Origin: Pelargonium cotyledonis
Taxonomy: Eukaryota > Streptophyta > Magnoliopsida > Geraniales > Geraniaceae
Direction of reading: 5' to 3'
DNA length: 26,885 nt
Assembly (NCBI GenBank): GCA_036897625.1
Contig: JAYMTA010000561.1
Location: 1-26,885 of the forward strand
Under the pieces are notes generated by a model that saw nothing but the letters and a program-made list of their open reading frames with translations, searched no databases and was not told where the DNA came from. Of this stretch, positions 9,601 to 19,600 are shown one piece after another (the stretch's first letter is position 1; every line of letters starts with the position of its first letter). The position numbers were made by a program, and so were the translations under genes.

Positions 9601-12600
9601 CGCCTTTACGTGCTGCATATCAGATTTGGCAGTCATATTCTATGAGTTATTGCACTTTGTTTTTTTGTTACTTTGTCATTTCAGCCTCTCATTTGATTAA
9701 ACTATGAAAACGTAGTCCCGGACTCATGTGATCACACAATACTACGTCTACAAAACTCTCTCATCAACATTTACCGTTGAGATCAACCCCAACAACTGCT
9801 ACAAGCTACATAAAAGCCAAGCCCTCGCATTAATTTGGTTTACATGCTCTACCTTGAGGGGGAAGATTCAATTCTAAGTTTAAGAAATGTGTGAAATATA
9901 TTGTTTCTAGAAAAATTTAGTTTAATTTCCTATTCCAATTGATTCCTATTTCTAATATAAATCTTATATATAAAGGGGGTCTTTCTTGTACTTATTAACA
10001 CAATTCATTCACATTAACAGTATAAATTCAACAAAAATGAATGAGCATTATATTGAGCTGCATAAACATATACTATAAAAGCATCCTGGTCTTTACACAG
10101 TCCAAAACACACACTCAAACACATGGGAATGCCCTTCTTACAACTATCTTCCTAATACTATACTAACTTCTCATCTTCCATCCATGTCATTTTACGTCCA
10201 CGTAGTTTTTGATAGGCAGTATCTGACACTTATTTTTCAGTAGCAGTATTTTATATCATAATACTCTTATCATTTTAACAGAGATACGCTGTCATATCGC
10301 AAAATTTCTGATAACATATCAATAAATGGGCGGATAATACCCACGAGACAATTGACATTAACCTTAATAAAAAAAATGTGTCATCAATGAAACAAACACA
10401 AGGACCTATATCCAAACACTCAACACAAGGCTCAGGGTGAAGACCGCATAAGTTACTCCCACATATACAGAAAAGCAAACGCAGATAAAAACTTACAATA
10501 TTGTCGTTTATGCACACACATATGCATAGTGATAAATAATTATTTAAAAACTATTGAAAAACAATGCGTCAAGTACAGAGAAATAGCTTACTTTGCTAAT
10601 TGACTTGATGAAAGTTCAAGAGCAAGGAGGGTAGCTAATGCACCCCCTAAACTATGACCAGTCACATAAACATGCCATCTGGGAGGTGGCTCAACATGGT
10701 CATCTCTGCCACAAAACATTCAACATCTGTTTGTAAGCAATAAATTCCATCTCATGTCATGTCATGATACAAGATATCTATGTTCGAACAAAGGAATCAC
10801 TTACGTATAACCGATTGAAAGTTTGATGAGAGAGATTATCCTTATCCGGACAGAATCATATGCACTAAGAAAACCACTGTGAACCTGAAAAAACAATAGC
10901 ACCATTATAAAGTTGAAGTAGATAACAATTGCAATAATCAATGCATCTCATTAATATTTCCAATACAGTCAATTGACATTTTTATTTTTACGAAGGAATC
11001 CACTATTTCTTTGTACCTGAACCTCTTGCTTGAAATCTCCACCTATCCTTTCAGGGTTTAGCCTGAGTAATTGGATAAAAAAAGAAACATAATAAACATC
11101 AAATATAGCTTGATGGAAGTATTTTCTTGAAGTGACATAATTTATCCTAAAATGAGGAAACTAAGTGACAATAGAACAGACTTCATACTAGTGACTCCAA
11201 AACCAACCTTGCATGAATATGGCCAAAAATTTCACAATACTCAAATGACAGAACTCAAAATGCCATATTATTCACCCAGATTAGCATTAGTTTGAAACCA
11301 TTTATTGTTTAATTTCTTAATTTGAGACTTGACAAACATGTATACACTTCCTTGTTAATTATCCATCGAACCATCATATTTAATGGCAACATGGAATTCA
11401 CAATATGCAACATGCTCAGGTTCGGCACAAATACTGAAATACAATTGGAAGACTTAGACAGTAAAAATAGATACTATGAGTGCATATAGCTTTGGAATTA
11501 TAACTTGGAATAGTTAGCCATTACCCAGTGGGAGCTAACATCAAATCAGTTCGCAAGTCTTTCCATCTTACCTGGTAAAATGAAGAAACATACAACAAAT
11601 TTAAACTAAAATCAGAATAACTCGGCTCCACTGAGAAGAAACAAGATATAACTTACTTGCTCTGTTCCCCTGAAAGCAACAACTAATCTTCTTCGCACAG
11701 AATCACGCCAAATTGCTACCTGCAGCTTTCTTTGTCTCAGTGAACCGCAGATGATTCTCAGAATAACATCATTTGGAATGTAAGAATTCAAGACAGATTC
11801 CCCAACAATCAATTTTGAAAGTAATATGAAAAAGAGGGTGCTTGGTACTCTTGATGGGAGAATAACTTACTTGTGTGTCTGTTGTTGCATTGTCTAAGAA
11901 ACATATTTTATCAAATTCAGACTTAATAAAACTTGATTGGCCAAGTGAAGTGGCAAGCATAGCCCAAGCCTCCATAGCACTTTCAGCAGTTGAAAACAGA
12001 GTTCTCATTTCCTCGGCTTTCTTTTCATCCAGCATACGATCTTGTGAACTAACAAGCTTTCCACTCTTGGAATTGGCTTCATTGCTTTCCATTTTCGAAG
12101 AATCTTCTCCTTCAAGTTGTGCATCTTTGTTTATTTGAGAAACTGCTGCAGTAAGAACCATTAATGCTCCTAATACAGAATCAGTTTGCTTTAGTAAGTC
12201 ATTTGTTGCTTCTTTAATATCTGGGAGTGAAGACTGGATAGCACTAATGGCAGGCGGGCCACTTGTTTTACTATTATCAACATCCTGACTTTCTGGAGTT
12301 GCAAGACCTGATTCAACATAACCTGCCTCTGCAATCTTACGTGACTGTAATCCAGTTCTATTTAATAAGTCAAATCCATCCCACTTTAATTTATTAGGAA
12401 CAGGTACACCAAGTTTTTGAACAACATTTTGATTGATAAGATCAGCAAAGTTCTTCCAATAATATTTATCCGACTGAATAGTGCCATCAACTTTTTCAAC
12501 TGGTTCAGACGAACGTGGTTGATCCATGCCACCATTAGCTGTGTCAAGCTCCTCTAAATTGTTCTCTTTGCTGATAACTGTGTCATTTGAGGAGGCTTCG

Positions 12601-13581
12601 GGGCCACTCTTCATCTGGGAAGAAGTTTCTGACATGGATCCAGAATTGTTGGATCCCTGAATCCCTTTCGTGTCATTCTTATCAGTGCTCAGAAACAGAT
12701 CCTTCAATGGATTTACATCATTGAATGACTTCAACTGTCCAAAAGCAGATTCTACAAACTCCCGTGCTTGCACTTTCTCAGAGCCAACGACCATTTTCAA
12801 AGCAGACTCAAAGCCATTCTTACGAAGAAATTCTTTAACCATGGGGACCCCCCACCACACTTTTTCGTCCTCAATCTGATCAAAATTTTTATATTGGACC
12901 TGAAACCTCACCATCGGCAAGTAAAAGTATGAGGAAATTTAAGACTGAAATTTTGATCATCACCACAAACATATATGACATGAAGCATGTCTGCCTCTTG
13001 ATGATACCCACCACCCTCCAAATGATATTGAAAAAAGAAAAACACTTATTAACATCCCTCTGACTATGTACAAAACTTGGACGGATTTGTTATTATATAT
13101 TTATTCTGTTCGACATCTAATGACGAACAGAGGAATTTATTGAGAACCAAAATGAAAAGGACCATGATAAAACCTAAATAAGAATTTTCAGTATCCTTGT
13201 AAGAGTGACCGAACTTTCCAGTTAGTAGAAAAGCACATAAGAATAGGGGAATAAGCTTGTTCCTTCCCAAAAAATTCTATCCATCTGATTCAGATCAACA
13301 AATTGATACTTATGATAGATGGTACTGCAACTCAAGTTTTATAGGGGTCTCTCTGCATCAACTAGAAATTATCCGAGGGTGTCATCTAAGATATGGCCAT
13401 AGTATATCCATTGAAAGGAAGTGAATTCTCTTAAGAAGTAGGAAAGATACTGGAAAACGTTTTTTCCCCTGGAACCTTTGACCTATAGAAAATCTTCTTT
13501 CACCATGTGAACTTACCTCTAGTTGTATCTTTCCACCACCTCCCATACCTTCCAATTCCACCAGAACTTCATGCAAATTTC
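6612..13581 (-). CDS. class 3 lipase (C2-lipase type), 5'-truncated, 12 exons present
   Basis: Exons (minus strand): 13581-13517, 12899-11871, 11719-11657, 11571-11525, 11062-11017, 10884-10805, 10705-10592, 8804-8723, 8420-8295, 7467-7387, 6948-6823, 6683-6612. All junctions are GT-AG and the frame stays open for 642 codons to TAA. Numbered from the first complete codon: 1-21 is the end of a C2 domain (NLHEVLVELEGMGGGGK). Residues 22-364 are a long linker with charged low-complexity stretches. The oxyanion-hole motif FRGT is at 380-383. The nucleophile elbow GHSLG is at 459-463 (Ser461). Asp521 is in NHRDIIPTVP and His608 is in QHMEDFYY, so a full Ser-Asp-His triad can be proposed. It should hydrolyse acylglycerol or galactolipid esters, and plant relatives are annotated triglyceride lipases (from memory Arabidopsis AT4G13550). 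The usual N-terminus (transit peptide and most of C2, roughly 150-200 residues) is missing. The first exon here starts in codon phase 2 and needs an upstream exon. No start codon can be assigned, though ATGs at exon residues 12 and about 41 exist. Confidence 0.92.
6949..7386 (-). other. lipase intron 10
   Basis: A 438-bp intron with donor GTAAGT and acceptor ATTCAG. It is AT-rich and nothing else was seen in it. Confidence 0.85.
7468..8294 (-). other. lipase intron 9
   Basis: An 827-bp intron with donor GTAGGT and acceptor ATTCAG. It contains AT-rich unique-looking sequence. The open frame inside it (7973-8257) has no domain and no splice support. Confidence 0.85.
8421..8722 (-). other. lipase intron 8
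   Basis: A 302-bp intron between the exon ending in the YNE codons and the exon starting KVNDSW. Donor GTACTA is slightly non-canonical at +4 to +6. The acceptor is TTGCAG. Nothing else was seen. Confidence 0.85.
8924..9099 (+). repeat. 5' LTR
   Basis: Long terminal repeat starting TG and ending CA. It carries a TATA box (TTGTATAAAAGGG, about 9023-9035). The flanking TSD copy AAAAT lies at 8919-8923. Confidence 0.85.
9862..10033 (+). repeat. 3' LTR
   Basis: A diverged partner of the 5' LTR. It begins after the polypurine tract, ends TTCAACA and is followed by the TSD copy AAAAT at 10034-10038. It has a shorter 3' end than the 5' LTR, missing roughly 15 bp near the terminus. Confidence 0.82.
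11063..11524 (-). other. lipase intron 4
   Basis: A 462-bp intron with donor GTAATG and acceptor ACTCAG. It is AT-rich, with nothing else seen. Confidence 0.85.
12900..13516 (-). other. lipase intron 1 of the surviving part
   Basis: A 617-bp intron with donor GTAAGT and acceptor TTTCAG. It separates the last C2 exon from the 1,029-bp linker exon. No repeats or other genes were seen. Confidence 0.85.
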
Positions 13582-14000
13582 CTAGCAAAAACACGCTTGT
13601 TATATTATCATTTCAAAGCAAGACTTTGTAGCCCTTGCCTTTAAACTTAGCCAACTCAAATAATTTGGCATAGTACTTAGGGAATCACTATATAATGACT
13701 TTATACCCACAACCATCCCTTGACAGATAAATAAATAAAAAATATAATAATTTAAAGACTCTATACAAGTGTTAATGAAGAATGAACACTTAAAGCAGTA
13801 AAAGGTAGCGCAAAACTATAGGAAGATTACACATGACCCTCTTAACACATAAAGGAACCTGTTAAATTTCATAAACGACCTAAATACAATGGTTTGGGCT
13901 TCTCATACTAAAAGGTTAACCTTGTTAGTAGGGTTTCATTTGCACCATTATATTTAGCCTTCTCATTTTATATTTATCCGATGTGGGACTCATCACCCAC
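13582..14000. other. sequence upstream of the first lipase exon
   Basis: The acceptor TTGCTAG at 13588-13582 is intact, so the exon at 13581 was once preceded by another. No exon matching the missing C2 strands was found on the minus strand here. The right part, roughly 13890-14000, belongs to a retroelement LTR (see 14001-14521). On the minus strand it reads TGTTAAAG at 14007 and continues toward 13900, where CCTTTTAGTATGAG resembles the CTTTTAGTTGAG end of the neighbouring LTR. Confidence 0.6.
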
Positions 14001-14211
14001 TTTAACACTCCCCCTCAAGTTCGAGTCTCACATTTTTTGTTGTCGGTGAGATCGACACGTGCACAATCGGGGGCTTTATAAATCGGCACTCCCCCTCACG
14101 CGTAGGTATTTCTCTTCCACACGTGGGCCGCTGCAGGCATATCCATCTACAAACGGGCCGGAGACTACAGGGGGAGGCAACATAAACGAGCCACCTTCGG
14201 GCCAAATATGG

Positions 14212-14416
14212 ACGTGGCTCATGCACATGTCCACCTCTTGCCTTGTGCTAGAATTTAATATGGGTGGCGCTGAGACTCGAACCCGGTACCTTTTGTCACC
14301 AACGCTCTGATACCATTTAAAGAACCATCTCAACTAAAAGCCCGGGTTCGAGTCTCAGCGCCACCCATATTAAATTCCAGCACAAGGCAAGAGTTGGACC
14401 TGTGCATGGGCCACGT
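14212..14416. repeat. long inverted repeat, ~75-bp arms, 55-bp loop
   Basis: Left arm 14212-14286, right arm 14342-14416, read on opposite strands. The inner ~45 bp of the arms (around GGGTGGCGCTGAGACTCGAA) is almost perfectly complementary, and the outer part is a few mismatches poorer. The loop at 14287-14341 contains the minus-strand primer-binding site. Each arm carries GGTTCGAGTCTC, which resembles a tRNA T-arm/box B. If transcribed, this would fold into a strong hairpin. Confidence 0.85.
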
Positions 14417-14450
14417 GTAAAGCAAAAACGGGCTTGCACGTGAGGGGGCG

Positions 14451-14521
14451 TGTTAGAGCATTAAACTATTATTGAGTCATCAACTATTAGCTTAAGCTTT
14501 TAGTTGAAAACGTTCTTTACA
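14451..14521 (+). repeat. 71-bp LTR of the right-hand TRIM-like piece
   Basis: Starts TGTTAGAGC right after the polypurine tract and ends TTTACA. A related copy in reverse orientation lies at 26296-26357 (shared ATTAAACTATTATT, AGCTTAAGCTTTTAGTTGAA). Confidence 0.7.
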
Positions 14522-16613
14522 TACTGCTCTTTTACTAACTTACTGGTTGTGAACTTATTTCAATTAGAGGTTTTCCAATAAGATCACAGCAAGTAGAAAC
14601 AAACACCATCTTATCCTCATTGGGTTTGCAATAAATGAAAGAAATAGTCCCTTAATTGGATCTCAGTAGCTAACTTGCTGAAAATTTAATTGACTACCAC
14701 CATGTCCATAAGTCTTAAAACAACCAAATTAAGCCCACTCTACAAGGAGGATATGATGGAACTTGAAGACTTAACAAAGCCATTGAAACAGGCTTCAAGG
14801 CAGTGATTATACTTTCTACATTACAAAATGAAAACATGTTACATTGTTCTCGTTAACGTGTGATTTTAACTATCTTGATGATCCGAAAGCACAAGATCGT
14901 TGTACATATGTATCATGCACGTTTTCCGGAACATCTTTCTGATGGCATTGCAACTTTATCAGATGCAGAGGAGTGTTATCCTTAACATGTTTCAGCGATG
15001 GTACGTAAGTAGGAGTCCATGAAACACTTAATGATCATACTCATCTAGATAAAGCTGAAAATAAATGTTGCAGGGCAATGGAAAAAAACTACCTGACAAG
15101 ATAACAAGACATAGTCGAGTGCAATGAATAAATTCAAGAAGGCTTTGAGGTTACCTGCCCCAGATATGTACATCGGGTAGCCACCAACCATTTAATAGAG
15201 CTTAGTGATGGGCCAAGCTCAAATGTCAACCTGTGCCAAGGTCTGAAATTCAATCAAATAAAATTGGTCAATGTACATTCAATTGCAATTAACTATATAG
15301 CATATTCAATGTGCTCAAATGGGACATCAATAAGTCATGAAAGAGCTTTACATGAAATTTTGCCACAGTAAACTAAATAAATTTACATTTTACTTGAAGG
15401 TCCGGGCTTGGGATAGACTTCTCAGCTAGTATTAAAAAAATATGGCACATACCAAGGCAAAATGATCATTATATTATGATGTTGTGTAAAAAGGCTAATG
15501 ACGCACACTGCTCTTGTCATCATTCAACAAGCACAATAAAATTCTTCAACAAAATTGAAATTGACAGAAAATTTCATTCCGTTAAGTGAAAACTAACACC
15601 AGTTGGAACACGGGTGTTACTTGTCACAACAGTTCTCTAATTCATCTTTGCAACAACAATGGAAGATTTCCTTCAAGCCACCTTTGCCGCAGAAGAAACT
15701 CATCAAGTATAGCAGCTTCAAATATCAGCACAAACTTTAATATAAGGTATTGAGAGATTATGCATACAAATTTCAACCTCATGTTTTCAAAAGATATCTT
15801 ACAAGTTTTTCATTAATATATTCTATATGAAAGAGAAGTTATTAGACTTCCAGTGGATGTGATGGCGGCTGATGATGATATCGTGCATTAGATGGTGGGC
15901 AGTACTGCAAATTGGACGATCTACACAAGCGATAAGAGGGAAGGAGTAATGAATCAATTTAAATTCCATACATCAATGTGTTTTTGTTTCTATTAAAAAG
16001 GATGCAATGGTAATGCAAGAGTTTTATCCCACGGCATCAAGGAGACCCTATAAGAGAATAAGAAAACCTAAGAATACATTGGGAGAAATGCAACAATTGG
16101 CATCAATATAATGAAATATATGGATTAAAATGAAGGAGCATTACATGTTACTGTACAGCAAATCATTACAGGGAAGTAGAAAAATAGCCAAAGCATTCAA
16201 ATAGGCCTTGCAGTTTATTCTATACATATATCTAGCAGCAAAACAAACCAAAAGTTGCATGGCAGATGTATGTTACAAAAAGTTAATAGCTACGCCTCTG
16301 GCCTCAAGTTAAGAGATAAGCTTACATTATTGGAAACCCCAAACGGTTTGCCTCGTAACCAAGATTCTTGGACCAACTGAGAATTACTCGCAGTTGTCCC
16401 TCAATATTCCAGGAGTCACGTAGTAAAACATTGATGCCAAGATACTAGATAGATTCTGCAGAAAAATCCACCAGTCCATCCTAGCTTTTTAATGCTTGAT
16501 CAATATAAACATTTTTAAAAACACAACAGCTAATCCTTTGATCTTGGAAATATGCATATTACCATGCCCAATAGCAGGTGCATTTGTAGTGCAAGAGCCT
16601 CAAATAGTAATCC
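14522..16613. other. region between the lipase remnant and the J-protein gene
   Basis: No gene can be supported. Here the missing 5' exons of the lipase would be expected, and none of the C2 signature residues (SDPY, AAWDAN) was found on the minus strand. Three short open stretches with splice-like edges exist on the minus strand (about 14640-14536, 15252-15165 and 15930-15842), but their phases do not chain to the lipase. The right end holds the 3' flank of the J-protein gene, with a candidate AATAAA at 16219-16214, and a decayed exon copy at 16358-16461. Confidence 0.55.
16358..16461 (-). pseudogene. decayed duplicate of the J-protein gene's last exon
   Basis: On the minus strand a CTGCAG acceptor is followed by ~100 bp that aligns with the real terminal exon at 16755-16614. 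The words GACAACT, AGTTGGT.CAAGAA.CTTG occur in the same order in both. Translated, the copy reads EGQL...SWSKNL against EGQL...SWYKKL in the real exon. The middle of the exon (the Lys-rich part) is missing, the upstream frame has a TAG, and the stop is lost so the frame runs on to a TAA near 16324. It could still act as an alternative 3' exon, but decay seems likelier. Confidence 0.65.
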
Positions 16614-19600
16614 CTAAACAAGTTTCTTGTACCAACTGCGAAATCTGAATAGTTGTCCTTCAACCATATCCCTGACTGCTTTTTTCTTTTTCGCATCTTC
16701 AAGATCTAAAGTTCTATATGCAAGAGCAAGTAAATACATAGCTGGATGAAGTCTCCTGCAGAAAGTACGAAGGAAACGTAAATCCACTTTCAAAGTGGAG
16801 GAATTGCAGCTGACATTCTACACAATTCAAAAGTGATGCATCACCTTGGCCCTTGGGATCTAGAGAAAATAGGAAGGACAATATAAACAAACACAGGAAA
16901 GTTTTTTCTTCTATTCAAAAGAAATCGAGCAAGCTGAGACCTTTACCTTTAGACATTAAAAAATTTATGCTATAGAAAGTGAAACCCACTCATGAAGTAT
17001 GAGCACATTATATATCTACAATCATAAACAATTCAGGCATTCTTCCAGGTCCATATATATGCTCACTTGAAGTAAAAGGGGACATGCAAAACATGGACAT
17101 GATCTCCAAGCAATCAACTTGGATAAGGATATGAATTTCAAGCAATTTTGAAATTGCAGAAAATATTTATAAATCCTTCATGATTATGGTATCTCAGCAA
17201 AGCCTATATAACTTACCACTAATTCACCAAAGTTGAAATTGATACCAAAACAGTAATTAGAATCAACTAGTAGTAAGTGAGACCTCTCACCTCGCATTGT
17301 AAGCACTCAACTTTCCTATGCTAAGAGAGGCTTTAAAAATGAAAGAAATACATTTTTACCTTGTGATATGCAAATCAACTTACTTGTCAAACTGTTCATT
17401 TGAGTCAAAGCTATCCCAATATCGTTGCGATGGGACAGTCAGGCCTTTCTTATCTTTGCCAAATGTTTCAACATACCAACCGCCTGTGTCATGCATGCCA
17501 CAGCGAGGCTCGAACAGCCAAAATCTGTTTTAGTAATTTACTGAGCTTCAGAATATTATCAACTACTGCATATGTATTGAAGCAAAAGATGGAATGCCAA
17601 GGAGCAACAGGCAGTATTAAGTATTAAAAATTAATGATGTGCAAAGTCGCATCTAACTCATCTTGTCTAAGCGCTAGATAATCTTTCACTGGTTCAGCCT
17701 CCAATAATGCACAAACACACATAACTCAACTAAACTAACAAGCCAAATTTAGGAGCAAAAACATTGTAAATTGCAAATAGAATCTCCTGCTTTGGGCTAG
17801 CAAATTCACCTATTTGGCAACTAATTCCAGTAGCATTCCCCAGCTAATCAAAGCTTGAAATAAAATAAGTAAATGACCATCGAAGAAGAAGACGGCCAAG
17901 TAAATGACCTAGAAGCAGGGGAAATTCAACTTAGCTCCAACAAAATTATGGGAACAAATAAGTATCCTAAACATTTTACAGTAACTTCCTTGAGGTGGCA
18001 CTACAATCAAGAAAACTTCACGAAGAATCAGAAGATTGTGCAACTAATAGGTTAATTTTATATTCTCATATATTGAAACGCCAATACAAATTTCCAAGCA
18101 AAGACTACCATAGAAAGATAAATACCATAACATAAGTCCTTCAGGTGAAACCTATTAAAGTTCATCAATAAAAAGAAATAGATACCAGTTAAGTTGAAAT
18201 GGCATGGGAAAGGTCTTGTTGGGTCAGCTTCTAAAATTACCATACAAAAGTGCAGCTAAGATGTCAATAGTATTAATGAACACAGCTTACTTGCTAGGTG
18301 GTAGCCGAGCTCTAGTGCACCTACACTCGCAAACAGAAGTTTTATCCCCCACATGGTACCAATGCATGTGTTTCACCTGAACAATAAATGGGAAAAAACA
18401 TTTGATCAATTTAGATTGATAAATAAAAACTATAGATTAAATCAACACCAATATGCAAAACACATAGCATTATGGACAAAGTAATTACAATGAGACAAAC
18501 ATATATGGAAAATTGCGAAATTGGCAAGTTGATAAGAGTCCTTCAAGGGCTTGAGACCACATTTCTTATTGAACAAAGGACTATAGCAAAATGATGCAAT
18601 GTCAAGGAAACATTTTAATATAGAATCCAAAAGCATATCTCAACAAGGATGAAAGCAAGAAGGATAGGAAATGATGGGTGTATTTTTACAAACCAGCAGT
18701 GTTCTATGTTTCATAAGCACATGGGTTTTTGTACCGCTACTATCGTATACAAAGGAAGAATCTTCTTCTGATGTAGTCCTCATTCCAGTTATAGCTCCCA
18801 GTGGAATCCTTGATACAACAGCATTCCCCAGAGAGGAACCTTTTGAGAACCCTCTACTTACATGCACAGGATCTTCATGTGCGTTAAGAAACACATGTAT
18901 ATGGTCTTGATCATCTTCATTACGTATCCCGTCTCGACAGCTGTTAGGAGGGATTCTAGAGGCCACAGCAACCACCTTGCCAGATATATGCAACTCTAAA
19001 TCTTTATATGCATCAGATGTGTGCTTTATAATATTCCTTGCATGATTTTGAGAATTTTTTACATCATCCACAACAGCAAAATTTGAACGGATGTTTTCAC
19101 TATCAATGGATTGACTCAAGTCAGATCCCACAGACCCAAATGAAGTTAATTTGGTATTGCAAGTAAACGATAATTCAGGAGTATTATTAGCCAGGCACAC
19201 CATCCCAAAAAGATCACGCCCTGAAACCAAGTGCAGCACCTCTGGAGTTTCAGAAGAAGACCTTTCCTCTGCTTCAAAGCAGTCAGGAAGAGAATCCATA
19301 GACTCAATTGAAGGACCAAAATATGCTGCGTGTATGGCTAAATAAAAGTCGCTTTCAATTGAATTAAAGTAACCAGTTCCATCTGCTATCTTCTTCTCTG
19401 ACAATATTTCTTTTATAGCATATCTATACCACTTTAACCATTCAACAACTTCCATCTGCTTGACGGTTGTAATATGGGCATTGTATGTGTATAATGTTGA
19501 CCTTTCTGTAGAATGTTTTTGTATAAGCCTCCTCTGAGATAACAGATACCTGTCATAATGGGACTTCTTCTCAGAATCTGAAAGAATCTGCAATTGATCA

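Larger units (their letters stand above)
8924..10033 (+). mobile_element. non-autonomous LTR retrotransposon (TRIM/LARD-like), old copy
   Basis: The 5' LTR is 8924-9099 (TGTGAAG...TCTGCA, 176 bp). The primer-binding site TGGTATCAGAGCC at 9100-9112 follows it directly and matches the initiator-Met tRNA type. The internal region is about 760 bp. A polypurine tract (TTGAGGGGGAAG, about 9854-9865) precedes the 3' LTR at about 9862-10033 (...TTCAACA). A 5-bp target duplication AAAAT flanks the whole (8919-8923 and 10034-10038). The LTRs share GAAGATTCAATTCTAAG, TATAAA and TTGTACT.ATTAACACAATTCA but differ at many sites and by indels, so the insertion is old. No gag, protease, integrase or reverse transcriptase motif was seen, so it must have moved with enzymes from elsewhere. 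The first three bases of the 3' LTR are altered. Confidence 0.85.
8805..10591 (-). other. lipase intron 7, enlarged by a retroelement
   Basis: At 1787 bp this is the largest surviving lipase intron, and 1.1 kb of it is an LTR element at 8924-10033 inserted on the opposite strand. Splice sites are GTAAGC and TTGCAG. Without the element and its duplicated 5 bp the intron would be about 670 bp, in line with its neighbours. The stretch 10040-10590 shows nothing recognisable. Confidence 0.85.
14001..14521. mobile_element. head-to-head composite of miniature LTR retroelement pieces
   Basis: The left piece points to the minus strand. It has a primer site TGGTATCAGAGC (14315-14304), an internal region, two GAGGGGGAG polypurine tracts (near 14092 and 14015) and then an LTR start TGTTAAAG at 14007. 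The right piece points to the plus strand: internal region from 14342, polypurine tract CGTGAGGGGGCG (14439-14450), then a 71-bp LTR at 14451-14521. Sequence left of 14340 read on the minus strand (CTTTTAGTTGAGATGGTTCTTTAA, about 14339-14316) matches the end of that 71-bp LTR and abuts the primer site, confirming the LTR/PBS order. No coding capacity. The size and motif order fit TRIM-type elements. It is either a nested insertion or an inverted rearrangement of related copies. Confidence 0.75.

Noticed and set aside
9115..9645. 176-codon open frame on the plus strand
   Set aside because: It starts just after the primer-binding site inside the LTR element and is very rich in Phe and Leu from T-rich sequence. 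It shows no gag zinc knuckle, protease or other motif, so it is treated as non-coding internal region.
14059..14333. Overlapping open frames on both strands
   Set aside because: They are by-products of the GC-rich retroelement palindrome, not genes.
14001..14521. Possible Cassandra-type TRIM carrying 5S rRNA sequence
   Set aside because: No 5S-like stretch was found in the LTRs. The tRNA-like GGTTCGAGTCTC motif is in the internal region instead.
14536..14640. Exon-like stretch on the minus strand ending in GTAAGT
   Set aside because: Open for about 38 codons with a good donor, but it does not resemble the missing C2 strands and its phase does not join the exon at 13581.
14880..15000. Minus-strand open stretch with KDNTPLHL, which recalls an ankyrin repeat
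   Set aside because: Only one short motif match, without a second repeat unit or the rest of the ankyrin consensus. Taken as chance.
15165..15252. Exon-like stretch on the minus strand (WHRLTFELG...) between TTTCAG and GTAACC
   Set aside because: The borders look spliceable, but no chain of exons in matching phase could be built and the peptide is not recognised.
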